A stretch of DNA of 64,000 nucleotides from Acanthochlamys bracteata (GCA_019914995.1 CM034137.1:7591155-7655154); one strand, 5' to 3'. Shown: positions 35,893-49,800, counted from the first letter of the stretch. The notes: a model not told the origin generated them from the sequence alone. A program made the numbers and translations.

Positions 35893-38868
35893 GTATGATA
35901 CAAAATAATAAACGTATTGTATGTGAATTTAGACTTTGTTTTAGGTGATGAAATACATGCAGTGTCTTTCTTTATCAGGGTGATGTGGGCTGCGGGAAAA
36001 CTGTAGTCGCCTTTCTCGCATGTATGGAGGTTATTGGTTCAGGCTTTCAGGTATTGTTTTCTAGATGTTATTATTTTTTGCTTTTTCATATTCCCTTGAG
36101 TGTGATGTTATCTTGTTATGTTTTAAGAGAATTAAGTATCTGCATAGCAGCACTTAAGTTCTGATTGAAAATGCAAGTGAATTCTTTTCTAATAGTGTTG
36201 TATTCTCCAATGCAATAGGCTGCTTTCATGGTCCCCACCGAGCTTCTTGCCCTCCAACATTATGAACATTTGAGTTCCATATTGGAGAATGTTGAGGGCA
36301 GTTATAAACCTACTGCTGCTTTACTGACCGGTTCCACCTCATCAAGAGAATCAAAAGCAATTCTGAAAGTGCATACTCTTTTTAGAACTTCTCCAATTAA
36401 TGTGATCCTTCTTCTGGGTCTTTGTATGTTAACCTTCCTTGTTTACAGGGTCTACAAACAGGAGATATAGCAATGGTCATTGGGACACATAGTTTAATTT
36501 CTGAGAAGGTTGAATTTTCAGCTTTACGAATTGCTGTGGTAGATGAGCAGCATTGCTTTGGTGTGATTCAGAGAGGAAGGTTTAACAGCAAGGTAGTTTC
36601 TATTGGCCTTTTACCATGTTTCTTTTCAATTCTGATTCACAGATATAAAAGGACATTGGTAAAAATGGTAACTTATTCCAAACTAGCAGCATAACCTTCT
36701 TTCTTGGTGATTATTTCTTGTCATTTTTGTCAAGAAATATTTCTTACCTTTATTTCTGCTTGTTGTGACTCAAGTAGTGAGCACAACGTGCAGCTCACGT
36801 GTTCTCACCTGTGTTTGTTGTAACTCCCCTCCTCCCTCGAATACCATGTGAATCCTGCTTTAAGAACAATGTAACTTACGCCAACCTAAAGTTCTGCTTG
36901 AGGCATGTTCTCATGAATGTCCAACTAATGTGAAACCGTCTTCTTTTTCAGTTGTATTCCCTTTCCAAAGGGATCCAAAGCAATGCGACGACAAAGTCTG
37001 AGTTGGATGAAGATAAAGTATATATGGCACCTCATGTTTTAGCAATGTCAGCAACACCTATCCCTAGAACGTTAGCATTGGCTTTATATGGTGATGTATC
37101 ATTAACTCAGGTATGTTAACATCCTTGCCTTAAATTACTTCTAGGCCATATGTTTCGTAATTTACTGTGGTTAGCACATTGGTCTTGTCCCACAACAGAA
37201 AGTTCAACAACATTTTACTTATAATTTCTGGTAAAACCTGTTTCTTTGTCATTAAATAAGAAATGGGATCTTCACTCATCGTGTGAAAGTATGTATATGT
37301 AACTTTTAGTGCTATTTTCTTTTTGCATCCTTACAGGATTCAACTGTTGCACTTTTTTTTTGGAGTTGTCAACTTGATGCTGTATTAGCATCTTCACTTT
37401 GTTGTTATTTCTTGTTGTGCAAGTTGTGTAATCATTTGGTTGGGACAGTTGTAACCTTATTAAACTGTTATTTTGGATCTTTGTAGATAACAGAACTACC
37501 TCCTGGAAGAATACCTGTGGAGACAGTTGCTCTTGAAGGGAATGAAATTGGCTTTGAGGACGTATTTCAGGTATCACAATAGTATAGCTATTGGAATAGT
37601 ATCGATTTGCTGTAGTTTTCTTGAATTCTGGTGGTTTAAGACCCATGGTTGAGAATGAAGCTGAAGTAGTACACTTTTACTCCAATGGTCCAAGGATCAA
37701 GATCTTTCCAGCTTACTTTTTGTGTATTTCTTGTAACCTGTGCTTCATAGAAGGGCCTGTAGCTAACTGCTAGGAGCTGAAGTTATGAGACATTTAAGGC
37801 AGTTCAAATCATACTTAATTATTAGTTCAACCAATCTCCTTATGTAGTAACTTATATGGTTGTGCTCTATTAAAATGATATCTTTGGTGAGATCCTTAAT
37901 GGCCAGACTTAAGTCCCCCTAGTTAAATCTAATATTATAAACAATAATAATTTACTACCTGAAGTCTATGGTTTATGATCTCTGTGCAGATGATGCGAGA
38001 AGAGTTAATAGGAGGTGGTAGGGTATATCTCGTATACCCATTTATAGACGAATCAGAGCAGCTGCCTCAGGTTCGAGCTGCTTGCGCCGAATTTCAGTCC
38101 ATATCAGAAAAATTTGAAAGTTACAAGTGTGGATTGTTACATGGTCGTATGAAGAGTGATGAGAAAGACGAAGCTTTGAGAAAATTCAGATCTGGAGAAA
38201 CACACATTCTTCTTGCAACACAGATGATTGAGGTTGGCGTTGATGTTCCTGATGCTTCCATGATGGTTGTCATGAATGCTGAGAGATTTGGTATTGCCCA
38301 ACTGCATCAGCTGAGAGGAAGAGTTGGACGAGGGGAAAGAAAGTCAAAATGCGTGTTCTTGTCATCAACTTCTGGGACTCTAGAGAGATTGAAGGTACTT
38401 GAAAAATCATCTGATGGGTTTTACCTTGCTAAGGCAGACCTCCTTATTCGTGGACCTGGAAATTTGCTTGGAAAGAAGCAATCAGGACATCTCCCAGAGT
38501 TTCCTATAGCTAGACTGGAGGTTGATGGTAATCTATTACAGGAAGCTCATCTTGCTGCACTGGTAAGCACGAATGCTGTATCTTCATTTATGTTCTTGTA
38601 ACATGTTCGGGATAGATTCTTTTAACATAGCAGCAATCCCTTTTTCTTTTGCATTCACTCACAGGAAATTACACACTGACAATTTTCTGTTATAGAGTAG
38701 CAGACTCTGTACTTGCGCACACTGTTTACTTGATTATGATTTTCTTTTAACTTCCTGATCTGTTATTGTATGCAGAAAATATTGACTGCAAGTCATGATC
38801 TAGAAAAGTTTCCAAAGCTAAGAGCAGAGCTTAGCATGCGGCAGCCACTATGCATTTTAGGAGACTGA
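30746..38868 (+). CDS. RECG: Organellar ATP-dependent DNA helicase RECG (about 975 aa)
   Basis: Sixteen exons join in frame: 30746-30837, 30937-31072, 31874-32380, 32472-32584, 32926-33160, 33516-33679, 34031-34112, 34279-34368, 35000-35233, 35979-36050, 36219-36368, 36449-36592, 36952-37110, 37487-37570, 37990-38562 and 38776-38868. The predicted 975 residues are close to Arabidopsis RECG. A Ser/Thr-rich N-terminus (RTMRFSSFLHSKLSKW) fits an organelle transit peptide. Next come an OB-like wedge domain, Walker A GDVGCGKT (about residues 552-559), DEQH box, AMSATPIPRT, LLHGRMKSDEKDEALRKF, LLATQMIEVGVDVPDASMMV and QLHQLRGRVGRG. The end is LRGPG-like (IRGPGNLLGKKQSG) and RQPLCILGD. In plants RECG limits illegitimate recombination between repeats in mitochondrial and plastid DNA. 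The residue after DEQH is Cys, where bacterial RecG has Arg (DEQHRF). The start is the first Met in frame with the conserved exon. Confidence 0.93.
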
Positions 38869-40787
38869 TCTGTGTTAGTAACATGGAAAGATTCTTGATG
38901 ATCGTACGGGTCTCCGATGGACAATTGCTGAAGTTTCAGAAAACTTGAACGGCAGTAACAAGAGAGAGACGGAACCCTTCAGCTCTCCAGCATCATCTTG
39001 GATTGAGCTGTTCAAAGAACTCCCCGAACTCTTTGGCTACATCTTTAAAATCAACCAAAGTACATGCAGTTTGCGAGAAAAAACTGCAAATTGTAGCGCC
39101 AAAATTTTCTTTCTTCCATTTTTGCTTGTATAACTAGTCTTCAATCTCGTGCATTACACAATATTTTTTCTAACTATAAATAGTGATATATTTAATTAGA
39201 ACTTGAGGTTGAAGTTTTCTGATAATGATTACTTATAATAATGAATGATTAATTTTTTAAATAGTTATTTTTTATTTTATTTTATGATTAAACAAGTAAA
39301 GACGTTGCAATTGTTTTTTTAATAGAAAGTAAGATGTGAATAATCAAGAATGCATTTTCAAGCTTTTATGTATAAGCAAAATAATCTATTTTATTTTATC
39401 TGACTCTATAGACTAATTTTGTTACTTTCTAATGATCTGCAATTTATTTTAATTTGATTATAATAAAAAATGCAAAGAATGAGTTAAACGCATATTATTA
39501 TTTAGGTTATAAACATTTAAAATATATTCTTTTGCATCTAAATTTCACTTGTTTTTTGGCTTTTTATTTTCTTATCTAATAATTTATTCTGTATAACTTG
39601 TTTTTATAGAACTCGTTTTTTAAAAGTTTTATTTTTAATGAGTTTCTATAGATATATTATTTATTCAAAAGTGAGTTTTTAAAAAATAAATAAATAATAT
39701 ATGTTTTAAAATAAATTTATAAAAATGAATGTACAGAAATAATTTTTTAACAAAACTTACTTCTGAATGCTCATAGTAATTTATAAAAATGAATGTACAT
39801 AAATAACTCTTTCATAAAATTAGAAAAATATTTTGTCATGCATAGAGTACAATATAAAGTGCGTTTGAAAATGCTAATAAAATTTTCTTAAAAATATTTT
39901 ATTCTATTTCAATAAATAAATTTTATTATTTAATTTTAAAAAATAAATAAAATAAATAAAATTTTACTGACGTAAATTTTTTTTTTTTTAATTAATTTAT
40001 AAAAAATATTATAATAAACTTATTTAAAAATATAAAATTACTACATTCAATTCAAATCACTTTATCTTTTAAACTACCTTATTCAAAACCCACAGATTTA
40101 TATAGCAAATCCATTTCTTAATAACAAACAAGTACTCAAGTTCATATAAAAATGAAGCACATAATATTACAACCAACAAAATACAAGAATCTCTTAAACC
40201 TAACACTTTCGTAGACGTATGAAAAATCCACTCTGTTCTTCCACGTGTTATATCCTTCTGCATCACACTCTTCCCAGATTCCCATAATAACCCCACAAAC
40301 TAAAACTCACTTCTAAAATAATTTTAGAAAATATTTAAAATTATATATAAAATAAAATTTTGAAAATAAAATATTTTATATTGTTTAATAATAATTTTAT
40401 ATTTATCTGATAAAATAAAATTAAAAGTAATAATTTATAATATAAAATATTTAAAATTCATATAATCTTATTAAATTAATAAAACATATATTAAAAAATT
40501 AGAATGAAGTAATTTTTAAAAACCACTCTAATCTATAATGACCGGCATTAGAAATCTGATGAAAAATTTTTACAATATGTTTTGCATAGAAATCCACAAT
40601 AACTCAATAATTCCAATTACCTACCCTTAACCCTTTTCTTTTGTGCCTATATATAAAACTATCAACGCCACACCCCATTCTCATGCTCCACAGCTAGCAA
40701 CTTGTCCCTCTCTGCAGCTTTGCTTTGCTCTGCTTTCTTTCAGTTTTTCTTGAAGCTTTTCTGAAGAAGCTAGCTGTGTTTAATTCA
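38869..40787. other. RECG 3' flank and MFT promoter region
   Basis: 38869-39170 looks like RECG 3' UTR. 39180-40060 and 40310-40500 are AT-rich, with MITE-like blocks and no gene. The last ~140 bases form the MFT promoter. Confidence 0.55.
40648..40657 (+). promoter_or_regulatory. TATA box of the MFT gene
   Basis: TATATATAAA lies 131 bp upstream of the MFT start codon, the usual distance for a plant core promoter plus short leader. It stands in less AT-rich sequence than the region upstream, which supports it as a real element. Confidence 0.6.
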
Positions 40788-41896
40788 ATGTCGAGCTTTG
40801 TTGATCCTCTCGTAGTCGGAAGAGTGATCGGAGACGTCGTCGATTTGTTCGTGCCGACGACGAGCATGTCTGTTAAGTTTGGAGCAAAGCATGTGAACAA
40901 CGGCTGCGTTGTCAAACCTTCCATGGCCGTTGATGTTCCGGCGGTTATTATCGGCGGCCGCAGGACTGAACTCTACACTCTGGTTAATTAAATTCTTAAT
41001 TTAAACTTATTATTCCCTAATTTCATGCATGCATGCGTGCGTGAACTACGTGAACTGCTAACTATTGCAGCAATAACATAAAACATAGATTTTTAAGAGA
41101 AGCTTTTAATTAGTTAAGTTGGTGATTTCTTTTTTGTGATTTTTGTTTAATTTCATGTTGATCATGAACAGGTTATGACTGACCCAGATGCTCCAAGTCC
41201 TAGTGACCCAACTATGAGGGAATGGGTTAATTGGTAATTAACTATTTTATCAGAAATCTCTCTACAACTTTTTCACTGTTGTTTTTTATTATTATTTTAA
41301 ATTTTTTTTTGAAGTTTTCAATTTTTTTTTTTTTTTTTTTTCATCAGGGTGGTTGTTAATATTCCAGGAGGAACAGACCCTTCTCATGGTAAGCAAACTT
41401 TATCAAACATAATTATTAAAATTAAAAAATAATTACGATATATAATTGATTTGTATTTTTAAAATAAAAAATATTCAAATACTTGGCAGATACTATTAGT
41501 TTCTCTTAGCTTTCTCACACGTGTCGAGGGGGCATGCAGAACTACATTCTCTTCTTTCACACGTGTGATTCAATTTATAATAAAAAACCTTAAATTGTCG
41601 ATATTAAATTAAAATCGATTCAATAGAATATCGGAGTTTTGTTAATTTCTGTTTTGTTGTGTATAGGAGAAGAGGTGGTGCCTTACATGGGACCAAAGCC
41701 GCCGGTGGGAATTCACCGGTACGTTTTTGTTCTGTTCCAGCAGAAAACTCCGTTCACTGCCGCCGGCGTTGTGGTCCCTCCTTCTTCAAGAGCAAACTTC
41801 AGCACTCGTGCTTTCGCAGCAGCTCATGACCTCGGCCTTCCGGTGGCTACTGTTTACTTCAATTCCCAGAAAGAACCTGCCACTCGCCGCCGTTGA
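40788..41896 (+). CDS. MFT: MOTHER OF FT AND TFL1 homologue (PEBP family, 175 aa)
   Basis: Four exons, 40788-40982, 41172-41233, 41348-41388 and 41667-41896, give 175 residues in the canonical four-exon FT/TFL1/MFT layout. The N-terminus VDPLVVGRVIGDVVDLFVPT, the DPDAPSPSDP loop (residues 69-78), Trp83 in MREW, the GIHRY motif (His116) and the TVYFNSQKEPATRRR ending are all MFT-type. FT carries Tyr and TFL1 His at the Trp83 position. MFT proteins are phosphatidylethanolamine-binding family signals that act mainly in seed germination and ABA response. In this copy the residue before Trp86 is Asn85 (AAT at 41229-41231), where almost all PEBP proteins have the pocket His. The internal exons are short (62 and 41 bp), as is normal for the family. 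The first donor is GTTAAT. No frameshift is seen. Confidence 0.95.
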
Positions 41897-43895
41897 AGAA
41901 ACAAAAAACTTCCAGCTACTACTCTACATATATATCTATGCAGTAGCTCATGCATGAACTACTCAGTAAATCAGTTTGTTGTATTATGAATCTCTCTCGT
42001 TCATCTATGTTTATCATGAGTAATATATGGATATAAATTGATATATAATGACATAATAATTTTAGTTGATAATCTTTTGGGACTATATTACAGGGTTGTT
42101 GTATTGTTACTCGGATGCGTTCTTTTTTACATCGAAATTATTTTTTTTTAACTAAAAAATCACGTTTAATTCATTTTTTATTTAAAAAAAATTTTAAAAA
42201 ATTACTTCAATTAATTTTTTAATAAAAAATATATTATTTTCAATAATATTATTTCTAATAATTTATTTATAAAAATTTACTTTTAAAAAATTTATTTTTA
42301 AAATTAAAAGAACGCACTCTAAATATTTGAACGTATTTTTGAAATAAATTTTTTTATATAACAAATATTTTATTTTATTTAAAAATTATTTCAAAACTTT
42401 TATTATATGTTTCTTAATTTTTAAGTAAATTTTATAAAATAATATAAAAACTGTTGTGATGTTGTTTTGTAGCTAGTTGCATTTTCCTTCTAAATTTAAT
42501 ACATGGTAGAATTGTCGGTGTTTAATAATTAGTATACGGAGATCATGCGATCATTATAAGAAAAACAGATCTATAAATTATCAGCTATAAAAAGATCGAT
42601 CATTGTTCTGTGGAGTGCTTGTTTCTTTCCTCTGAACTGAGTTTTTAAAATAAATTATCTAAAAAATAAAATTAAAAAGAAAAATTTTTAGTTTTAAAAT
42701 TTGAATTTTATAAGTGTTGATAAAATAGTCATGAAAGTAATTACTAGTTTAATGTAAGGCGGTTCGTAGTCTACTATCAAATAGATCACAGATGAGACGC
42801 TGATGAGTTTGATGCTGGGGCTTGTTTAAAGTTTACTTTATGGGCATGTTAAAATTTTCTTTTAAATTTTGAGTTTATTTTAAATTTTAAGTTTATTTTA
42901 AGACATGTTTTAATTATAATAAACTTTTTTAAATTTGAATTTTATTATTTTATATATTTCAATTAGTTTACCCAAGTTTACATTTACTTTAACACTAAAT
43001 CTCTATTTTTATTAAAAGTTAAACTTTAATTTTCAATTTATGAGTTTCAATTTTCACTCCGAATTTTATTTTTACCGATTTCATTTTTCATTGAATTTTA
43101 TTTTCATAAAGTTTACTTTGGTGAAACTTATTTTCATATAATTAAAACTCATCATTACTTTGCCTATTTTAATTATCACGAGTTCTATATAATTTTGTTT
43201 CATTAAAATTTAACTCTATGTAGTTATTATTTTGAACTCTATTTGTATTTTACTTTACCAAAATTTAATTTCGCAGAACTTACTTTAAAGAAACTTAAAT
43301 ACACCATAAAGAAGTGATTCGAAAATAATTTTATATTAAAGAATAAGTTATAGATGACTTTATAATTTAATATTACAAATTCACTTGCTAATAATTTAAT
43401 TTTCTAATGTATGATCTATTTGATAATATAAGTTATAGAACTGTTTCTCAAGGGCACACTTCATCGTGAAACAATAAGGGCTTTGTTGGACAGTAGTTTA
43501 TATAGGTTGGCCCATTCGAATTTACATTTATTAATCTTCTATTAAGCCCAGTAAGTCTAGGACTACGTTGGTTGCCATATTAATGGGCCAGCCCATTTGG
43601 ATGAACTTTGAGTACATCACACTCCAGTCTGCACAGATCCATCCACGAACCTGGGTCATACTAACACACGAGACCCACCACCCACATGCCACGTGTCCAC
43701 ATATCTAGGTGTCAGTATTTTATTGGTTGTATGACAAAATTTCTTTCTCATTTTTGGGCACAAAATTAACAACTCTAAATACAAAACCTCTCTAGTGTTT
43801 CTCTCTGTTTTTACTTCCCTCTCTCTGAGCTCTCTATAAATTTCATTCATGGCGAATTTCTAAAACATTTTTTTCTCGATCTTTCAAATCCAAAG
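41897..43895. other. Intergenic region and HSP70-17 promoter
   Basis: 41897-42070 is the MFT 3' region. 42116-42310 has an inverted GCGTTCTTTT/AAAAGAACGC pair at its ends (MITE-like). 42400-43430 is AT-rich with no gene. 43600-43895 is the HSP70-17 promoter and leader. Confidence 0.55.
43680..43840 (+). promoter_or_regulatory. HSP70-17 promoter with a G-box and TATA box
   Basis: CCACGTGTCC, a G-box of the ACGT type bound by bZIP factors, is at about 43690, and TATTGGTTG (a CCAAT box on the opposite strand) is at about 43721. A TATAAA is at 43835-43840, 56 bp before the start. ACGT plus CCAAT elements are the kind used by ER-stress bZIP factors, which would suit an ER chaperone. The link is inference. 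Confidence 0.45.
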
Positions 43896-46800
43896 ATGAG
43901 ATTTCAGCTGTTGATTTTCATCTTCCTATCTCTACTCTCGATCTCAGCCGTTGATGTCAACGGCGCGGCGGTAGCGAGCATCGATATCGGTTCTGAATGG
44001 ATCAAGGTTGCCATAGTCAATCTCAAACCGGGTCAACCGCCGATCTCGATCGCAATCAATGAAATGTCAAAAAGAAAATCTCCGGCGCTCGTTGGGTTTC
44101 ATTCCGGTGCTCGACTTCTCGGCGAAGAAGCAGCCGGAATTTCTGCTCGGTTTCCTGATAAAATATTTTCTCTAGCCCGTGATATGATCGCGAAACCGTT
44201 CGATTACTCGAAATCTATGATCGATTCGTTGTACTTACCATTCGATTTGGTTGAGAACAATCGGGGATCTGCTTCTGTTAGGGCAGATGATGGAAAGATT
44301 TACACTGCGGAGGAGTTGTTAGCAATGGTTTTTGCTTATGGAATGAACCTTGCTGGCTCCCATGCGAGATCTCTGGTGAAGGATGCTGTGATTTCGGTGC
44401 CGCCTTACTTCGGACAGGCAGAGAGGAGAGCAGTGGTGCAGGCAGCGCAGCTCGCAGGAATCAATGTTCTTTCGCTGTTCAATGAGCATGCGGGAGCGGC
44501 TTTGCAGTATGGGATCGATAAGGATTTCTCGAATGAGTCGCGGCACGTGATCTTCTATGATATGGGATCTAGCAGCACGTATGCGGCGCTGGTGTATTTT
44601 TCGGCTTACTCTACCAAGGAGTTTGGGAAGACGGTGTCAATCAATCAGTTCCAGGTCAGTCTCTGACTCACTGTGGTGTTCGTTCTTGGTATATTGTTTC
44701 TAAACTGTAGGAGAACTTCGATACAATGGAAGGTAAAAAAGCGACCATCCCACTAACAAATAATATTTTTAGATGGACATAAAATAGCAGAGGCTGGTTT
44801 CAGAAGGAATATCATAAGTATTTCATCCATGTCTTAGCTCAATGCGACTCTAGATGAGCTACTTGTAGCGTATCGCTTATAATTCATCCACTCGTTATCA
44901 AAAATGATGGAGTCTTTGTAAATGTATGTACTTTGAAATTTAATCACGCTGGCATCACCTAACAACTGGTTCTTTGAGGTGCATGTTTTTTGCCCAGAAG
45001 GTGAAGGAGCTAATAAACTTCACATTGCAGGTCAAAGATGTCAGATGGAATACACAACTTGGAGGACGAAATATGGAAATGCGTTTGGTAGAGCACTTTG
45101 CTGATGAATTCAACAAGCAAGTAGGCAAAGGGATTGATGTGAGGAAATCGTCAAAGGCAATGGCTAAGCTGAAGAAACAAGTCAAACGTACTAAAGAAAT
45201 CTTAAGTGCAAACAGCGTGGCTCCAATATCAGTTGAATCTTTATACGATGACATTGACTTCAGGTAGTGCCTTTAGCTTCACCAAATTTAGAGCGTAGAA
45301 CTTTCATGGTTTTTCCTGTCTATAAAGTATCAAGACAGCAATGCCCTGGGCCATACTCCTTTGCTCTTATCACCTTGAACTCTTTGTGTGACCCATTGAT
45401 AAACCTATGTACAATACAAATTAGCCATTTTCCCTTTGCTATGAGTTGTTGTCTAGTTGAAGACATAGATCCCAAGTCCATGGCTTCATGCAATAATACA
45501 CGTGCCAAGTTAGGTAACATATGCATGCCTTAGTCAATCCCAGATGTGAGTAGCAAGAGATTCTTCACCATACACAGATGGCTAAATATCAAGCTGTCGA
45601 AGAGACTTTAGTAGTTCACTCTGATAGCTTTCTCATGCCAATATTGAAGTGTTGCCTTTTATTATGCCTGCGACAAGGTTCTCATTTTCATCTGGTAGTT
45701 CTTTTTCCCCTGGTTGGGTAGAACTTTATGAATTTTGTGCTATATATTGAGAGTTTACTGAAGTTCAATGCAAAAAACAAAATGTTGTTGTGGTAGATCA
45801 AATCATATAGGTATAGTAAACATCTTCAGGTGGATAGACTTCTAAGTCATGTTATGACAATTTCAAAATTACTGCAGTTTTCTTATTTAAGATTTGGTTA
45901 TGACTTAAACCTCTAAGGTTTATGTCCTTTTTTATCCATCTACAGAAGTACAATATCTCGTGAAAAATTTGAAGAACTTTGTGATGAATTATGGGAGAAT
46001 TCACTTACTCCTATGAAGGAACTGCTCAGACATTCCAATTTGAAACTTGAAGACATTTATGCAGTGGAGCTGATAGGTGGAGCAACTCGAGTGCCAAAAT
46101 TGCAGGTGATTCTATCGACATTTGGAACTTACCTTGTTTCTTGTGTTATGTAATTGGTTCACAATGCTTCTTCTTGTCAGATGTTACCATGGAGATTTCT
46201 TATACGCAAGAAATTTCAAATTCCTTCACCTTGTATGTAGATGTATTCGATGATGCATTTCTAGAGAACCAATTTAAGCATCATTAGCTATCTATATACA
46301 TATTCTTTGTCAATCCTGTATGGTATGTTGATATACATTGTAAACGGTCCTGCTTATGTGGCTGGGCCATTAATTTTGGAATTTAAAGAAGATCTACCTA
46401 GCTAGCCTATGTTGGCCAAACAGAAAGACCTACAGTGATAATGATTATTGAGACTAGGCTGTACTTTCACCCAATGGGCTTTATTATGTGATTCCAGCCA
46501 TGTTTCTTCATATGCAGGCTAAACTTCAAGAATTCCTTGGAAGGAAAGATCTAGACAAGCATCTTGATGCAGATGAAGCTATTGTGCTTGGTGGCGCACT
46601 GCATGCTGCAAATTTGAGTGATGGAATTAAGCTGAACCGCAAGCTAGGAATGATTGATGGATCACCGTATGGATTTACGTTGGAATTAGATAACCCTGAT
46701 ATTGTGAAGGGAGAAAAGTTTGATCCACAAATTGTACCACGAATGAAGAAACTTCCTAGCAAGGTAAAATAGAGTGCCTATCATTTCTTTTTCACTGCAC

Positions 46801-49800
46801 TTGTCCTTATGAACTTACTGATAACCTGCTTCGCAGATGTTCAGGTCTATTAAACATAATAAAGATTTTGGCATTTCGCTTAGTTATGACCGTTCAATTG
46901 AATTACCACCTGGGTTTTCTTGGAAGCAATTTGCTGAATTTTCTGTTTCTGGTCTCACGGAGGCTAGTGAGAAGTAAGATTCATGTTTTTTATTGTCTGG
47001 TTGAAGTATTTTGGAAGAGTTAAAGACATGGATGGCTAATTGGTGCAATTCCTTTTCGCTAGGTATGCAGCCCGCAATGTCTCTGCTCCTGTCAAAGCAA
47101 ATTTACATTTCTCCGTGAGCAGGAGTGGAATCATTTCGTTTGATCGAGCAGAGGCAGTAATTGAGATATCTGAGTGGGTAGATGTTCCTACCAAAAAAAA
47201 AACTTTAGATAATAATGCCACTAATTCTCTCAACACTTCTGTTGGAGCTAACCCAAAGAAAAGTACTGAGGATAATAAGGAAACTTCGAGTTCTGAAAAT
47301 GAAGCTAATGGCTCATCAACAATCAATGTTGATGAGAAACCCAGTGAAGATGCTGTTACTGAAAGGGTTCTTAAGAAGAAAACCTTCAGAGTTCCATTGA
47401 AGGTGCAAACTGCTTGTTCTACTGGAGTTGTTATGCTACCTAAACTTTTTTGAGTTCTTTGTCCACAATTCTCTGATTGTTCTGCTGTTAGATTGTGGAA
47501 AAATTCACAGGACCTGCTACCATCCTTTCAAAAGAATTATTTTCAGAAGCTAAAGCTAGATTAGAGGAGCTAGATAAGAAGGACGCTGAAAGGAGAAAAA
47601 CAGCCGAGCTTAAGAATAACCTGGAAGAATATATTTATGCAACCAGAGAAAAGGTCTTTACCCAATTCTTATTTTTTAATGGTTCTTCTATAGCAACTTG
47701 GATTATTTCTGTTATTTTGCCTGTCTTTATAGCTAAATTTTAATAAATTGTCGATTTACTGCTAACATCAAGTGCCTGTAATTTTCAGGAAAAGCTGATA
47801 GGTAATTTAGTATTTTTGAAAGTTCGTTATACTTGGGTGCATAGATCCACTTGTAGTGTTTTCTGTTAGAAAGTTGTGATATGTTTCATTAGCAAGTAGC
47901 AGTTTATAGCTATAGCCATGGTGGAAGTTTGATGATACTTAAAGAATTAGGAAAAGATATTAAGCTTAAACCACTGGCAAGATCAACCGATTTACTTGGC
48001 TAAGGTAATTAATTGCGGCAGGAAATAAGCGGCAACAAGTACAGACAGAAGAATCTTAAACTCACAAATTTGTAAATGCAACTGTCATTAGGGACTTGAG
48101 GAGTTGATTATAGTATATTTCTTGTCATAAGTGTATATATGCAGCATTGGATAGTTTGGCCTGCTTTCTCACTGTGTTGCAATTTATGCTCCTAAATAAT
48201 ATTCGTAGATAATTTGTCAAACAAATAAACCGTTCAATCAAATTCTTTTATCTGGTGTCGTTTTTTTAAATCCTTGCTGTCAAATTGTTACTTCTTCAAC
48301 GCAAGGTTTCCCCAGTATCGGTTGCGCTTAAGTTGTTGATGAAGTACTGCTTATTTAACAAACTCTTAGTACAAAGCTACAAAGTGTCTAATTTCCTCTT
48401 TTCTCTTTACTTTGAGGGTATGAAGTTGTTACAACCATGTTAAGCTTCCTTCCGCATTTGATAGTCAAATTTTCACCTGTTAAAGGAATTGACTTCTGTT
48501 CTGTGTTTTACTTTTGTCTTGTGATTGTGTTTGAGTTAACAATGTCAATAGCCAATAGTTTCCATAATAGTAACACAAAGACATTGTCAAAAGAATGGGA
48601 TTTACTTTGTTTGTGGGGATGGATATTTCTATGAAATGGAGCTGTGTATAGTTAATGCCAGACAAGGACAAAATTGTAAAAAGTTTTTTGGACTGTTGGA
48701 GGCTTTTGTTTGTTATGTTTCCCTAGTTACTAATTTAAGTGATAGGTATTGGGGACAGTTTTGATTATGGCTGCTAAACTATCCTGTTTGTGGCAGCTTG
48801 AAGATTCAGATGAGATCAAGAAAGTTTCAACCGAGGATGAGCGTCAATCCTTTTCAGAGAAACTCAGTGAGGTGATTTGATATTCTGATCACTGGACTCC
48901 AATAAATATTCCCATCTAGTTTAGCTTACATCTTAACCAGACATCCTATTCCAGGTGCAAGATTGGTTGTATATGGATGGTGAGGATGCTTCTGCTAATG
49001 AGTTTAAAGAGCGACTAGATGCACTTAAAGCAATTGGAGACCCAATCTTTTTCAGGTTAGTATTGGAACTTCATTAGATATAAGCTAACATGATTGACAA
49101 ATACAGAAATTGGCTTTTGATTATAAGTATATAACTTATGTGTTTGTGCAGATTAAATGAGCTGACTGCACGACCTGCTTCTTCTGAGTATGCCCGTCAG
49201 TACCTACAAGAGTTGCAGAAGGTAAGTGTTCCCTTCTCTCTTTCAACTCTCTCTCTCTCTCTCTCTTTTTGTTTTTTGTGGGGCGTGTATGATACAACTC
49301 TTAAGGTGCATAGAAAATTCTCAGTGTCATATCATTTGCTAGTTCTGTTGTGAGTTATAGAAGTACTCTCAAGACCTACAGTGTTTAGCATCGAAGTGTT
49401 ACTAAAAATATGAGAGTCAAGCTTGCTTTTCTGGGATAAATACTAGTACTGATGGTTTCGACAACAGCACATTATGAAGATTTTACTTCTGCTCTTAATA
49501 ACTAAGGAGCCTCAAATTAGTTTTCCTTGTAGCTTTAAACTACATTGTATCTTTACAGTATGGTGGCTGGTATATGTATTTGCATGAAGGAATTTGACCA
49601 AAGATGCATCAAACCACTGATCGGTAAAAGACTCGTGTGTCTTTACTGAGAATATATCATCAGTGTATATAAAGGTAGTAAGACTCAGTTGTTGAAGGTG
49701 CTTTACTGCTTTCTAGGAGTGTACATTACATCAATTTTCAGAAAGAAAATTATCTCCTTGCTGCTTTCTAGAACAACTTTATGCACTACGGAAAGAGAAC

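Noticed and set aside
43849..43863. Tiny uORF (Met-Ala-Asn-Phe-stop) before HSP70-17
   Set aside because: It starts only 9 bases after the TATAAA at 43835-43840, so it is probably upstream of the transcription start.
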